Below are positions 55,840 through 64,000 of a DNA stretch of 64,000 nucleotides, in pieces. The position numbers were made by a program, and so were the translations under genes. The notes beneath the pieces are model-generated. The model was not told the origin of the DNA. It made no database searches and saw only the letters and a program-made list of their open reading frames with translations. Origin of the DNA: Betaproteobacteria bacterium. Lineage in GTDB: Bacteria; Pseudomonadota; Gammaproteobacteria; Burkholderiales; Burkholderiaceae_C. Positions within the stretch are counted from its first letter, which is position 1; every line of letters starts with the position of its first letter. Location: the NCBI GenBank assembly GCA_016716535.1, contig JADJWD010000004.1, forward strand, positions 248,001 through 312,000. Reading direction: 5' to 3'.

Positions 55840-57113
55840 GCGTCGCGATGATCGGCACGATGGTGCTGTGCTTCGTGCTCTCGGTGTCGGTGGCGGTGGC
55901 CATCGGCCTCTCGGCCGTGGCCGGCATGACGGTGACGAAGGTGAACATGCTGATCTCCGTGAAGGAGATGTTCAGCAGCCTGAACAAGTTTCCGCTCGCC
56001 GCGATTCCGTTCTTCATCCTCGCCGGCAACCTGATGGAGACGGGCGGCATCTCGCGCCGGCTGGTGGAGTTCGCCAAGAGCCTGGTGGGCGGCGTGCAGG
56101 GCGGGCTGCCGATGACCTGCGTGCTCACCTGCATGATCTTCGCGGCGGTGTCGGGCTCGTCGGTGGCCACCACGTTCGCCATCGGCGCCATCCTCATCCC
56201 GGCGCTCATCAAGCACGGTTATCCGACGCCCTACGCGGCGGCGCTGCAGGCGAGCAGTGCCGAACTCGGCGTGATCATCCCGCCGTCGATCCCGATGATC
56301 CTCTACGGCGTGAGCGCCGAGGTCTCGGTGGGCGAGCTCTTCATCGCCGGATTCGGGCCGGGCCTGTTCATCGGCGGCTCGCTGATGCTCTTCTGCTACC
56401 TCTACTGCCGCTACAAGGGCTGGGGCAAGAATGACGGCGATGGCCGCCTGCCGGTGCGCCGCGCCACGGCGCAGGCCGGCTGGGCGCTGTTGATGCCGGT
56501 GATCATCCTGGGCGGCATCTACGGCGGCATCTTCACGCCCACCGAGGCGTCGGCCGTGGCGGTGTTCTACGCGCTGCTGGTGGGCATGGTCATCCACCGC
56601 GAGATCAAGGTGAGCGACCTCGCGCGCATTCTTCAGAAGTCGGTGATCTCGAGCGCGGTGATCATGTTCATCATCGCCAACGCCGGGCTGTTCGCGTTCC
56701 TCATCACGCGCGCCGGCGTGCCCGAGGCTATCGGCCACTGGCTGCAGGAGGTGTTGAAGACGCCAGTGCTGTTCCTGCTGGGCATCAACGCGGCGCTCTT
56801 CGTCATCGGCATGTTCATCGAGACGAGCGCTTCCATCATCGTGCTGGCGCCGATCCTGGCGCCGGTGGCGGTGCACTTCGGCATCGACCCCGTGCACTTC
56901 GGGCTGGTGATGGTGGTGAACCTGGCGCTGGGCATGATCACGCCGCCCTTCGGCGTCAACCTGTTCGCGGCCTGCACGGTGGCGCGCATCTCGCTGGACC
57001 GCATCGTGACGCAGCTGATCCCGTTCGTGCTGGTGGTGCTGGCCTGCCTGATCGTCATCACCTACGTGCCGGCGCTCTCGCTGACGCTGCGCGATTTGGT
57101 CTACGCCAAGTAG
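55836..57113 (+). CDS. TRAP transporter large permease DctM
   Basis: The 425-residue permease has about twelve membrane segments. Family motifs are FPLAAIPFFILAGNLMETGG, GLPMTCVLTCMIFAAVSGSS, ASSAELGVIIPPSIPMILYG, GIFTPTEASAVAVFYALLVG and LALGMITPPFGVNLFAAC. It forms the sodium- and solute-conducting channel with DctQ. It is intact and ends the DctPQM operon. A convergent mandelate-racemase fragment follows after 47 bases. Confidence 0.93.
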   Translation: MSVAMIGTMVLCFVLSVSVAVAIGLSAVAGMTVTKVNMLISVKEMFSSLNKFPLAAIPFFILAGNLMETGGISRRLVEFAKSLVGGVQGGLPMTCVLTCMIFAAVSGSSVATTFAIGAILIPALIKHGYPTPYAAALQASSAELGVIIPPSIPMILYGVSAEVSVGELFIAGFGPGLFIGGSLMLFCYLYCRYKGWGKNDGDGRLPVRRATAQAGWALLMPVIILGGIYGGIFTPTEASAVAVFYALLVGMVIHREIKVSDLARILQKSVISSAVIMFIIANAGLFAFLITRAGVPEAIGHWLQEVLKTPVLFLLGINAALFVIGMFIETSASIIVLAPILAPVAVHFGIDPVHFGLVMVVNLALGMITPPFGVNLFAACTVARISLDRIVTQLIPFVLVVLACLIVITYVPALSLTLRDLVYAK

Positions 57114-57160
57114 CAAGGCAGGGGCGCGCTGGCGCATCCCCGCCATTGGCCGGCCCGCGC

Positions 57161-57717
57161 TCAGATGCTGAACGCCTCCAGCACCGAGCGGTCCACCTCT
57201 ACGCCCAGGCCGGGGCCGGTGGGCACCTGCACCACCCCGCCCGCCATCTGCAGCGGTTGCGTGATCAGCTGTTGACGGAACGGGTGCGAAGAGCGGTCGT
57301 ACTCCAGCACGGGCTCCAGCGCGAACAACGAGTGGTGCGCCACCGGCAAGGCGGCGATGAACTGCAGCGCGGCCGCCTGCGCGATGGCCGAGCCCCACAC
57401 GTGCGGGTTGACCAGCACGCCGTGCGACTGCGCCAGCGCCACGATGTGCCGCCCGGCGCTGAGGCCGCCGCACGAGCCGAGGTCGGGCTGCGCGATGTCG
57501 ACGCAGCCGGCGCCCAGGAACTCGCGAAAGCCGAACAGCGTGTGCTCGTTCTCGCCGCCGGCGATGGGCATCGTCAGCTGGCGCCGCATCTCGGCGTAGC
57601 CGGGCAGGTCTTCGGGCACCACCGGTTCCTCGTACCAGCGCAGGTCGCACCATCAGCCGCACCGGCTTGCCCTGCAGCGCGGTGCCGATGGCGTGCATGC
57701 AGGCGATGTCGTCCTCG
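57161..57717 (-). pseudogene. Mandelate racemase/muconate lactonising enzyme fragment fused to thiolase
   Basis: The reverse strand encodes the C-terminal half of an enolase-superfamily enzyme: WYEEPVVPEDLPGYAEM, the metal ligand in GGENEHTLFGFREFLGAG, IAQPDLGSCGGLSAG and NPHVWGS with the catalytic histidine. Upstream, CMHAIGTALQGKPVRLMV resembles the second-strand region of the same family, but the intervening stretch of about 50 residues is missing and the frames differ. It joins the thiolase sequence right after GLRMT. It is a remnant with no full active site. Confidence 0.7.
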
Positions 57718-58811
57718 GTCATGCGCAGCCCCGTGGCGCCCGGCGGGTGGCCGATGCTGATGCCGCCGCCGTAGAGGTTGGTGCGTTCGCGCGGAATGCC
57801 CAGCTCGCGCTCGGCGTGCAGGTTCACCACCGCGAAGGCCTCGTTGATCTCGAAGTACTCGATGTCGCCCACCGTCAGGCGCGTGCGGTCGAGCAGCTTG
57901 CGGATGGCGGGCACCGGGCCGGCGCCCATGATGGCCGGCTCCACGCCCACCACGGCCCAGTCCACCAGCCGCGCCTCGGGCGTCACGCCGGCGCGGCGCG
58001 CGGCGGCGGCGCTGGCCACCACCAGCGCCGCGGCGCCGTCGGTCACGCCGCTGGAGTTGCCGGCCGTCACGCTGCCCTGGCCGTCCTTGCGGAACGCGGG
58101 CCTCAGGCTCGCCAGCTTCTCGGCGGTGATCTGCGGGCGCGGGAACTCGTCGTGCTCGAAGCGGCGGGTGGGCGGTTGGCCCTTCGCGCTTTAGGGCACG
58201 TCGATCGGCGCGATCTGCCGCGCCAGGAAGCCGCTGTGCATCGCCGCGCCGGCGCGCTGCTGGCTCATCAGGCCCCAGGCGTCCATCGCCTCGCGCGTGT
58301 AGCCGAACCGCGCCGTCATGTTCTCGGCCGTGTCGCCCATCAGCTCTTTCGTGAAGGGGCAGCGGTAGATGTAGTCGAGCCCGTCGACGAACTCGAAGGG
58401 CCCGCGCTGCGCGCCCCAGCGCACCTGACGGGCGAGGTAGGGCACGCGCGAGTAGTTCTGCCGCCGGCGGCGATGGCGATCTCGCTGTGGCCGCTCATGA
58501 TCTGCTGCGCGCGCTGACGATGGCCTGCGAGCCGGTGCCGCAGGCGCGCACGACGCCGAGCGCCGCGCTGTCTTCCGCAGCCCGGCCAAGAGCGCGATCT
58601 TGCGGCTGACGAAGAGGCCGTCGTGGTCCACCGGCGCGGTGTTGCCGAAGACGAAGTGGTCGACCTGCGCACCCGCCAGGCCGGCGCGCGCGAGGCTCGC
58701 CTTGACAACGTGCACGCCCAGGCCGCACAGCGGCACGTCGCGCAGCGACTTGCCGAAGTCGCCGAAGGGCGTGCGGGCGCCGGCGGCGAGGACGATGTCG
58801 GTGAAGCTCAT
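57718..58811 (-). pseudogene. Thiolase, disrupted (copy c)
   Basis: The gene starts with ATG at 58811 (MSFTDIVLAAGARTPFGDFG) next to the TetR operator and reads as an acetyl-CoA acyltransferase. RACGTGSQAIVSA holds the active cysteine, YSRVPYLARQVRWGAQRGPF and TAGNSSGVTDGAAALVV follow, and NEAFAVVNLHAERELG and IGHPPGATGLRMT end it. Three separate one-base losses (near 58585, 58520 and 58465) and an in-frame TAA at 58191-58193 break it, and its C-terminus is replaced by a mandelate-racemase fragment. It cannot make an active enzyme as sequenced. Its expression was probably under the divergent TetR protein. Confidence 0.82.
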
Positions 58812-58898
58812 GGTGGTGGGGCCGGCGACGGGCCGGGCAGGCGGTGGAGGACCGGCAAACGGTGGTGGATGCCGGCCATCATCGGGACCGCGGCGCTT

Positions 58899-58918
58899 TA
58901 ACAAACAGTTGTTTGGTA
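58899..58918. promoter_or_regulatory. TetR-type operator between the thiolase and tetR genes
   Basis: An inverted repeat CAAACA-GT-TGTTTG with outer matching bases (20 bases in all) lies 11 bases before the tetR start and 88 bases from the divergent thiolase start. Its size and position are typical of TetR-family operators in acyl-CoA gene clusters. Confidence 0.6.
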
Positions 58919-58928
58919 TATTGCCGCC

Positions 58929-59612
58929 ATGCCTGCCGCCCTCGCCGAGCCTTCACGCGCCCTGCGTCGGCCGCGGCGCGCCGGCACCGCGGCCGTGGCG
59001 CCTGCGGTTGCGCCTGCAGTGGCGCCGCGCCAGGCGCATGCCGACAGCCGCGCGCCGCTGGTGCTGGATGCCGCCGCGCGGCTCTTCTGCCACCAGGGCT
59101 TCGAGGGCACGAAGGTGCGCGACATCGCCAGCGCCGCCGGCATGCTGCCGGGGTCGCTCTACCGCCACTTCGCGACGAAGGAGGACCTGCTGGTCGCCGT
59201 CTACCTGCGCGGCGTCGAGCAGATCAGCGCCGCCGTCGAGACGGCCGTGCAGCCGCTCGCCGACCCGTGGGAGCGGCTGCAGGCCGCGTGCGTGGCGCAC
59301 CTCGAGGCGATCCTGCGCGACGACGACTACGCACGCGTCGTCGTGCGCGTGCGGCCGGCCGATGTGCCAGGCGCTGCCGATCGCCTGACCGCGCTGCGCG
59401 AGCGCTACGAGGCGCTGTGGCGCGCCCTCGTCGCCGCGCTGCCGCTGCCGCGCCGCACCGACCGGCGCACGCTGCGGCTGATGTTGCTCGGCGCGCTGAA
59501 CGGCGCGCAGAACTGGTACCGCGCCGATGGCGCCGCTTCGCCGCGCGTGCTGGCGCGGCAGTTCGTCACCTTGCTGCGCGAGAGCCAGCAGCCGCTTCGA
59601 GAGCCTTCATGA
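58929..59612 (+). CDS. TetR family transcriptional regulator
   Basis: The 227-residue repressor has an N-terminal helix-turn-helix ([40 protein letters not shown]) after a low-complexity Ala/Pro/Arg stretch of about 40 residues, and a helical ligand-binding domain with [18 protein letters not shown]. It probably binds the inverted repeat just upstream and responds to an acyl-CoA. Its stop overlaps the start of the B12-binding subunit gene (ATGA), so it is co-transcribed with the mutase operon that it is likely to control. Confidence 0.88.
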   Translation: MPAALAEPSRALRRPRRAGTAAVAPAVAPAVAPRQAHADSRAPLVLDAAARLFCHQGFEGTKVRDIASAAGMLPGSLYRHFATKEDLLVAVYLRGVEQISAAVETAVQPLADPWERLQAACVAHLEAILRDDDYARVVVRVRPADVPGAADRLTALRERYEALWRALVAALPLPRRTDRRTLRLMLLGALNGAQNWYRADGAASPRVLARQFVTLLRESQQPLREPS

Positions 59613-60055
59613 TGACCCCTTCGACCCCTTCCGACGACACGACCCTGATCCCCAAGGTGCTCATCACCAAGATCGGCTTCGACGGCCACGACCGCGGCAG
59701 CCGCGTCGTCGCCGCGGCGCTGCGCGACGCCGGCATGGAGGTGATCTACACGCCGCCGTGGCAGGAGATCGCCACCGTCGTGAAGCTGGCCACCGAGGAA
59801 GACGTCGACGTGATCGGCATCAGCTCGCTGGCCACCGACCACCTGATCGTGCCCAGGCTGATGCAGGCACTGCGCGCTGGCGGGCTCGGCGACGTGGCCG
59901 TCGTCGTCGGCGGCATCGTGCCCGACGACGAGGAGCCGTTGCTGCGGGAATCCGGCGTCGCGCGCGTCTTCCACCCCGGCACGGCCCTCGCCGACATCGC
60001 CGCCGACGTGCGCGCGCTCGCCGCGAACGTGCGCGCGCGCCGCGCCACCGCCTGA
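59609..60055 (+). CDS. Acyl-CoA mutase, cobalamin-binding subunit
   Basis: The 148-residue protein is a stand-alone B12-binding domain. [20 protein letters not shown] carries the Asp-X-His-X2-Gly motif whose histidine ligates cobalt, followed by [14 protein letters not shown] and [15 protein letters not shown]. Such small subunits partner with large mutase subunits of the 2-hydroxyisobutyryl-CoA, isobutyryl-CoA or related type. The ATG at 59609 overlaps the tetR stop; an ATG three bases on is equivalent. The large subunit gene starts 15 bases downstream behind a GGAGG-like site. Confidence 0.9.
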   Translation: MMTPSTPSDDTTLIPKVLITKIGFDGHDRGSRVVAAALRDAGMEVIYTPPWQEIATVVKLATEEDVDVIGISSLATDHLIVPRLMQALRAGGLGDVAVVVGGIVPDDEEPLLRESGVARVFHPGTALADIAADVRALAANVRARRATA

Positions 60056-60069
60056 CACGGAGGTTCGCC

Positions 60070-61776
60070 ATGAACAAGCCCATCGATGCACCGCTGAGCG
60101 AAGCGGCGACCGCAGCCTCCGCCGACCCCGGTCACGATCCGGCGCTCGCCCGCTGGCAGCAGGAGTACGCCGCGCAGATCGGCGAAGACCGCCCAGTGAC
60201 CAACCGCTCGGGCCTCGCGATCAAGCCGCTGTACACCGCCGCCGACTGGCAGCCCGAGCGCGACACCGCAATGGGTCTGCCCGGCCAGGCGCCCTACACG
60301 CGCGGCATCTACGCGACGATGCACCGCGGCCGCACGTGGAGCCAGCGGCAGCTGATCGGCCACGGCACGCCGGCCGAATACAACGAGCGGCTCCTGGACG
60401 TGCTCGCCGCCGGCGCGAGCGCGATCTCGCTGATCCCGTGCAACTCGGTCTTCCGCGGGGTCGACATGGACGCCTCGCCGATCGAGCTGCTCGGCACCTG
60501 CGGCACCGTCGTCAACACCGCCGCGCACATGGACCGCGCGCTGCAAGGCGTGGACCTCGCGGCGACCTCGTGCGCGATGAACGACCCGAGCCCGTTCACG
60601 CTGCTCGCCTTCGTGCTGGCCACGGCGAAGAAGCGCGGCGTCGACTGGCGCGCCATCACCGGCACCAGCAACCAGAGCGACTACCTCAGCCACTACGTCG
60701 CCAACCACATGTTCTTCCGCATCGCGCTGCCCGGCGCGCGGCGCATCCTCGGCGACCACATCGAGTTCTGCAACCGCTTCGTGCCGAAGTGGAACCCGAT
60801 GTCGGTGGTCGGGCAGCACATGCAGCAGGCCGGCGCGACACCCGCCGAAGCGGTGGCCTTCACGCTCAGCACGGCGATCCAGAACGCCGAGGATTGCCTG
60901 GCGCGCGGCATGGACCCCGACGCCTTCCTGCCGCGCTTCACGTTCTTCTTCGACATCTCGGTCAGCTTCTTCGAAGAAGTCGCCAAGTTCCGCGCCGCGC
61001 GGCGCATCTGGGCCAAGGTGACGAAGGAGCGGCTCGGCGCGAAGGACGCGAAGTCGTGGCGCTTCAAGTTCCACGGCCAGACCTCGGGCGTCGACCTGAC
61101 GCGCCAGCAGCCGATGAACAACATCGCGCGTGTCGCGGTGCAGGCGATGGCCGGCATCTTCGGCGGCCTGCAGTCGCTGCACACCGACGCCTGGGACGAG
61201 GCGCTGTCGGTGCCGAGCGAAGCCGGCGCGCGCATCGCCATCGCCACGCAGAACATCCTGCGCGAAGAGGCGCATCTCACCGACGTCATCGACCCGCTCG
61301 GCGGCAGCCACTACGTCGAGGCGCTCACCGACCAGATGCAGGCCGAGATCGAGCGCGTGATGGCCCTCGTCGACAACGCCGGCGGCATGTACAGGGCGGT
61401 CGAATCCGGCCTCGTGCAGCGCATGGTCGGCGAATCGGCGCGGCGCTTCCAGGCGCGCATCGACAGCGGCGAGCAGACGCTCGTCGGCGTCAACGCCTAC
61501 CAGGTGGAAGAGGACCGCAGCGCGCGGCCGATCCACACGCGCCCCGACCGCGCGACGATGCAGGCCCACGTCGACGACTTCGGCGCCTTCAAGGCGGCGC
61601 GTTCGCAGGCCGAGGTGCAGCGTGCGCTCGACGCGCTGGCGCGTGCCGCCGGCGACACCAAGGACAACGTCTTCGGCCGCGTCGTCGAGGCGGCCGGGGC
61701 CGGCTGCACGCACGGCGAGATCTGCTCGACGCTGAGGCGCGAACTCGGGTTCGGGCACGTGCAGGCCTTCGTGTGA
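60070..61776 (+). CDS. Acyl-CoA mutase large subunit, divergent methylmalonyl-CoA mutase family
   Basis: The 568-residue TIM-barrel subunit would rearrange the carbon skeleton of an acyl-CoA with adenosylcobalamin. Family marks are [38 protein letters not shown] (with the conserved active-site histidine), [20 protein letters not shown] and [18 protein letters not shown]. The substrate region is very unlike known enzymes: [18 protein letters not shown] replaces the usual FD-L/M-P...GYDSD stretch, and His stands in TMHRG where methylmalonyl-CoA mutase has Tyr. The aspartate typical of 2-hydroxyisobutyryl-CoA mutase (STDFDMP) is absent. The substrate is unknown. B12 subunit and G-protein chaperone genes flank it. 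Confidence 0.85.
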   Translation: MNKPIDAPLSEAATAASADPGHDPALARWQQEYAAQIGEDRPVTNRSGLAIKPLYTAADWQPERDTAMGLPGQAPYTRGIYATMHRGRTWSQRQLIGHGTPAEYNERLLDVLAAGASAISLIPCNSVFRGVDMDASPIELLGTCGTVVNTAAHMDRALQGVDLAATSCAMNDPSPFTLLAFVLATAKKRGVDWRAITGTSNQSDYLSHYVANHMFFRIALPGARRILGDHIEFCNRFVPKWNPMSVVGQHMQQAGATPAEAVAFTLSTAIQNAEDCLARGMDPDAFLPRFTFFFDISVSFFEEVAKFRAARRIWAKVTKERLGAKDAKSWRFKFHGQTSGVDLTRQQPMNNIARVAVQAMAGIFGGLQSLHTDAWDEALSVPSEAGARIAIATQNILREEAHLTDVIDPLGGSHYVEALTDQMQAEIERVMALVDNAGGMYRAVESGLVQRMVGESARRFQARIDSGEQTLVGVNAYQVEEDRSARPIHTRPDRATMQAHVDDFGAFKAARSQAEVQRALDALARAAGDTKDNVFGRVVEAAGAGCTHGEICSTLRRELGFGHVQAFV

Positions 61777-63089
61777 ACGACCGCGCCGCCCTCCCGCCCA
61801 CGCCGGGCACGCTGCCGCTGCCCGCCGGCCTGCGGCAAGGCGACCGCCGCGCGGTGGCGCGTGCGATCAGCCGCATCGAGCAGGGCGGCGCCGATGCACC
61901 GGCCCTGCGTGCGGCGCTGGCGCCGCACCTCGGCCGCGCGCACGTCATCGGCATCACCGGCGCGCCGGGGGCCGGCAAGTCGACGCTCGTGCACGCGCTG
62001 CTCGGCGAGCTGCTCGCGCGCGGGCAGCGCATCGCCGTTGTCGCGGTCGATCCTTCGAGCCCCATCTCCGGCGGCGCCGTGCTCGGCGATCGCGTGCGCA
62101 TGGGTGAACACGGTGCGCACGCCGATGTCTTCATCCGCTCGGTCGCCTCGCGCGGGCACCTGGGCGGCCTGTCGCCGACGACGAGCGCCATCGTCGACGT
62201 GCTCGACGCGGCGGGGTTCGACACCGTCATCGTCGAGACGGTCGGCGCCGGCCAGAGCGAGGTCGAGATCATGTCGGTCGCCGACACGCGCCTCGTCGTC
62301 TGCCCGCCGGGCCTGGGCGACGAGGTGCAGGCGATCAAGGCCGGCATCCTCGAGATCGCCGACGTGCTGGTCGTGACGAAGGCCGACCTGCCTGGCGCCG
62401 ACGCCACCGCGCGCGACCTGCGCGAGATGCTGCAACTGCGCACGCGCCCGGCGGCCGGCGCGTGGAAGGTGCCGGTGCTGAGCGTGCGTGCCGCGGCGGG
62501 CGAAGGCATCGCGGCGCTCGTCGATCAGGCGCTCGCGCATGGGGCGCAGGTCGGATTCGGGCGACGCTTGCACGGCGGCGCGCCAGGCGCCGGGCGCACG
62601 GCCGCGGCAAGCGCCGCGGCCACGGCGACCGCCGCAGCGACGGTCGCCACCGCAGCCGAGCGGCCCGCCGATCCCGCGCAGCAAACCGCCGCCGAACGCG
62701 TCTTCACCCTCGCCGCGCGCGACCCGCTCGCCCGCTTCCTGGGCATCAGCTGCGTGCACGGCGGCGCCGGCACGGCCGAGGTGCAAGTGAAGCTCGCACC
62801 CGAGCACATCAACTTCAACGGCACCTGCCATGGCGGCGTCGTGTTCGCGCTCGCCGACACTGCCTTCGGGCTGGCCTCCAACTCCTACGGCGCGGTCGCC
62901 GCCGGCATCGACGCGCACATCACCTACCAGCAGGCCAGCCGCATTGGCGACACGCTGAGCGCGCGCGCGCACGAGATCTCGCGCAACCGCAAGCTCGCCG
63001 TCTACCGCGTCGACGTGACGCGCGACGACGGCAGCCCCGTCTCCAGCTTCACCGGCACCGTCTACCTCACCGGTCGGTCGAACACCTGA
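61773..63089 (+). CDS. Fusion of MeaB/ArgK-type mutase chaperone GTPase and PaaI-type thioesterase
   Basis: One 438-residue frame joins two proteins. The first 260 residues are a MeaB-type G-protein that loads and protects B12 mutases: Walker [59 protein letters not shown] and VVTKADLPG. An Ala/Thr-rich linker of about 45 residues leads into a hotdog thioesterase with [36 protein letters not shown] and a PaaI-like end. The start is GTG at 61773, overlapping the mutase stop. The fused thioesterase suggests that the mutase product is hydrolysed or the CoA recycled. No frameshift or start site separates the two halves. Confidence 0.85.
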   Translation: MNDRAALPPTPGTLPLPAGLRQGDRRAVARAISRIEQGGADAPALRAALAPHLGRAHVIGITGAPGAGKSTLVHALLGELLARGQRIAVVAVDPSSPISGGAVLGDRVRMGEHGAHADVFIRSVASRGHLGGLSPTTSAIVDVLDAAGFDTVIVETVGAGQSEVEIMSVADTRLVVCPPGLGDEVQAIKAGILEIADVLVVTKADLPGADATARDLREMLQLRTRPAAGAWKVPVLSVRAAAGEGIAALVDQALAHGAQVGFGRRLHGGAPGAGRTAAASAAATATAAATVATAAERPADPAQQTAAERVFTLAARDPLARFLGISCVHGGAGTAEVQVKLAPEHINFNGTCHGGVVFALADTAFGLASNSYGAVAAGIDAHITYQQASRIGDTLSARAHEISRNRKLAVYRVDVTRDDGSPVSSFTGTVYLTGRSNT

Positions 63090-63149
63090 TCGGCAACACC
63101 TCCGACCGCCGCTTTGACGACCGCGCCGCCGCCGCCTAGCATCCCGACC

Positions 63150-63545
63150 ATGAAGATCCCGCACCGCCTCGCCCTGAAGCTCTCACCGCTGGTCGAGGCG
63201 GCACGCGGCGAGCCGCTCGTCGAGCCGTTCATCGAGATCGACCGCTTCGACGACGACCAGCTCGTTGTCGAGTCGTCACACGGCACCTTCGTCTTCGACC
63301 GCGTGCAGCGCGTCGTCAGCGAAGGCGGGCAGCAACTGGTCACCTTCGACAGCATCCAGTCGGTCGACATCGCCGCCTTCCCCGGCGGGCGCGGCGAGCG
63401 CAGCTGGTCGATCACGCTGTTCCGCAGCCTCTTCGACCGCCTGACGATCGGCCGCACCTACGACGACGGCGAAGCCTCGGTCGTCGCGTCGAAGCTCGCC
63501 GCCGTCATCGGCTGCCGCGTCGTCTCGCTGATGGGGCATCGCTGA
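63150..63545 (+). CDS. Unknown small soluble protein
   Basis: The 131-residue protein is not recognised. The ATG at 63150 opens [20 protein letters not shown]. The rest is predicted mostly beta ([56 protein letters not shown]), suggesting a small barrel or PH-like domain. There is no signal peptide or membrane segment. It lies 60 bases after the fusion gene and is convergent with the lolD-like gene, so it could be last in the mutase operon or an independent gene. Confidence 0.6.
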   Translation: MKIPHRLALKLSPLVEAARGEPLVEPFIEIDRFDDDQLVVESSHGTFVFDRVQRVVSEGGQQLVTFDSIQSVDIAAFPGGRGERSWSITLFRSLFDRLTIGRTYDDGEASVVASKLAAVIGCRVVSLMGHR

Positions 63546-63591
63546 CCCCCGGTTCGAAAGCCGGCCCTTCGACACGGCCCGGGCCGAAGCG

Positions 63592-64000
63592 CTACGGCAC
63601 CACAGCCCGCGGCTTCGCAATCGAACCATCCACCAGCTCGACCACCCGATCGCAGCGCGCCGCCAGCCGCGGGTCGTGCGTCACGACGAGGAACGCGGTG
63701 CCGCGTTCGGCGTTGAAGCGGCGCATCAGCGCGAACACGTCGTCGGCGCTGTGCGTGTCGAGGTTGCCGGTCGGCTCGTCGGCCAGCACGAGCGGCGAGC
63801 CACGCGCCAGCGCGCGCGCGATCGCCACGCGCTGCTGCATGCCGCCCGACAGCTGATTCGGCTTCTTGTGTGCCGCATCGGCCAGCCCCACCGCGGCCAA
63901 CAGCTCGAGCCCACGCGCGCGCGCCGCGGCATCGAACCGTCCGCTCTTGATCAGCTCGGGCATCAGCACGTTCTCCAGCGCCGTGAACGCCGGCAGCAAG
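63592..64000 (-). CDS. lolD: ABC transporter ATP-binding protein, LolD-like (C-terminal part, cut by the window end)
   Basis: The visible 135 residues contain the Q-loop region ([16 protein letters not shown]), the ABC signature [16 protein letters not shown], Walker [13 protein letters not shown] and the switch histidine in [20 protein letters not shown] with [16 protein letters not shown] is typical of LolD, the ATPase that drives lipoprotein release from the inner membrane, but MacB- or FtsE-like ATPases are close. The N-terminal Walker A lies beyond base 64000. Confidence 0.8.
   Translation of the reverse strand, partial: LLPAFTALENVLMPELIKSGRFDAAARARGLELLAAVGLADAAHKKPNQLSGGMQQRVAIARALARGSPLVLADEPTGNLDTHSADDVFALMRRFNAERGTAFLVVTHDPRLAARCDRVVELVDGSIAKPRAVVP

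Noticed and set aside
60070..61776. Naming the mutase 2-hydroxyisobutyryl-CoA mutase (hcmA)
   Set aside because: The STDFDMP-type segment with the diagnostic aspartate is replaced by an unrelated sequence.
63546..63591. Rho-independent terminator at the convergent end (CGGCCCGGGCCG palindrome)
   Set aside because: The palindrome is not followed by a T-run on either strand, so it cannot be called a terminator with confidence.

Overview
The window is GC-rich DNA (about 73% G+C in a counted core line at 41941-42000) with tightly packed genes, many 4-base ATGA/GTGA overlaps and frequent GTG/TTG starts. Gene content (PEP-CTERM protein, mltD/yafS-like/rnhA neighbourhood, TRAP transporter, MerR- and TetR-controlled acyl-CoA operons) fits a betaproteobacterium of the Burkholderiales, plausibly the Rubrivivax/Leptothrix/Piscinibacter group. 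That placement is inference from gene content only. No rRNA, tRNA or CRISPR array was recognised.

1-16 kb: a cut secreted-protein gene, propionyl-CoA synthetase (prpE) and acrylyl-CoA reductase (acuI), an NlpC/P60 lipoprotein, moaA, an acyl-CoA synthetase, a ketopantoate-reductase-like gene, a PglL/Wzy-type ligase, an RND efflux pump with its adaptor, rnhA and a YafS-like methyltransferase. 16-24 kb: mltD (broken as sequenced, ending in a run of 15 G), a DUF1993 protein, a PEP-CTERM protein behind a good sigma-54 promoter, a 2-hydroxyacid dehydrogenase, an MFS exporter, a split chromate transporter and rlmB. 24-29 kb: a cobalt-type nitrile hydratase operon whose alpha subunit has a histidine-rich N-terminus, an acyltransferase-like membrane protein, a RES/Xre toxin-antitoxin pair and a sirtuin.

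29-42.2 kb: two divergent acyl-CoA operons. Leftward are a MerR regulator, acyl-CoA dehydrogenase, thiolase and a FadB-like enzyme. Rightward are an SDR, carboxyltransferase, AtuD-like dehydrogenase, enoyl-CoA hydratase, biotin carboxylase, a DUF849 beta-keto acid cleavage enzyme and a thioesterase. The order matches atuBCDEF of acyclic-terpene utilisation more closely than the leucine (liu) pathway. The leftward operon could finish the beta-oxidation.

42.3-50.1 kb: a lower-GC island (55% in a counted line), all on the minus strand. It holds a three-gene cassette with a double-RecA, KaiC-like ATPase and two unknown proteins, then vsr, a C5 cytosine methyltransferase and an OLD-like ATPase/TOPRIM protein. 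This looks like a defence island, and the KaiC-like cassette is a main candidate for an undescribed system.

50.1-58.9 kb: a rearranged accessory zone with three sets of thiolase fragments, a questin-oxidase-like gene divergent from soxR (whose 3' end is a copy of a vapB tail), MntA/HepT, vapB with a truncated vapC, a DctPQM TRAP operon and a mandelate-racemase fragment. 58.9-63.1 kb: TetR, a B12-binding subunit, a divergent acyl-CoA mutase and a one-ORF fusion of a MeaB-type G-protein with a PaaI-type thioesterase; this is the second main candidate. The window ends with a small unknown gene and a partial lolD-like ATPase gene.

Several conserved genes are broken by one- or two-base indels, mostly in homopolymers or GC repeats. 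Many of these are probably sequence errors and should be checked before calling the genes dead.
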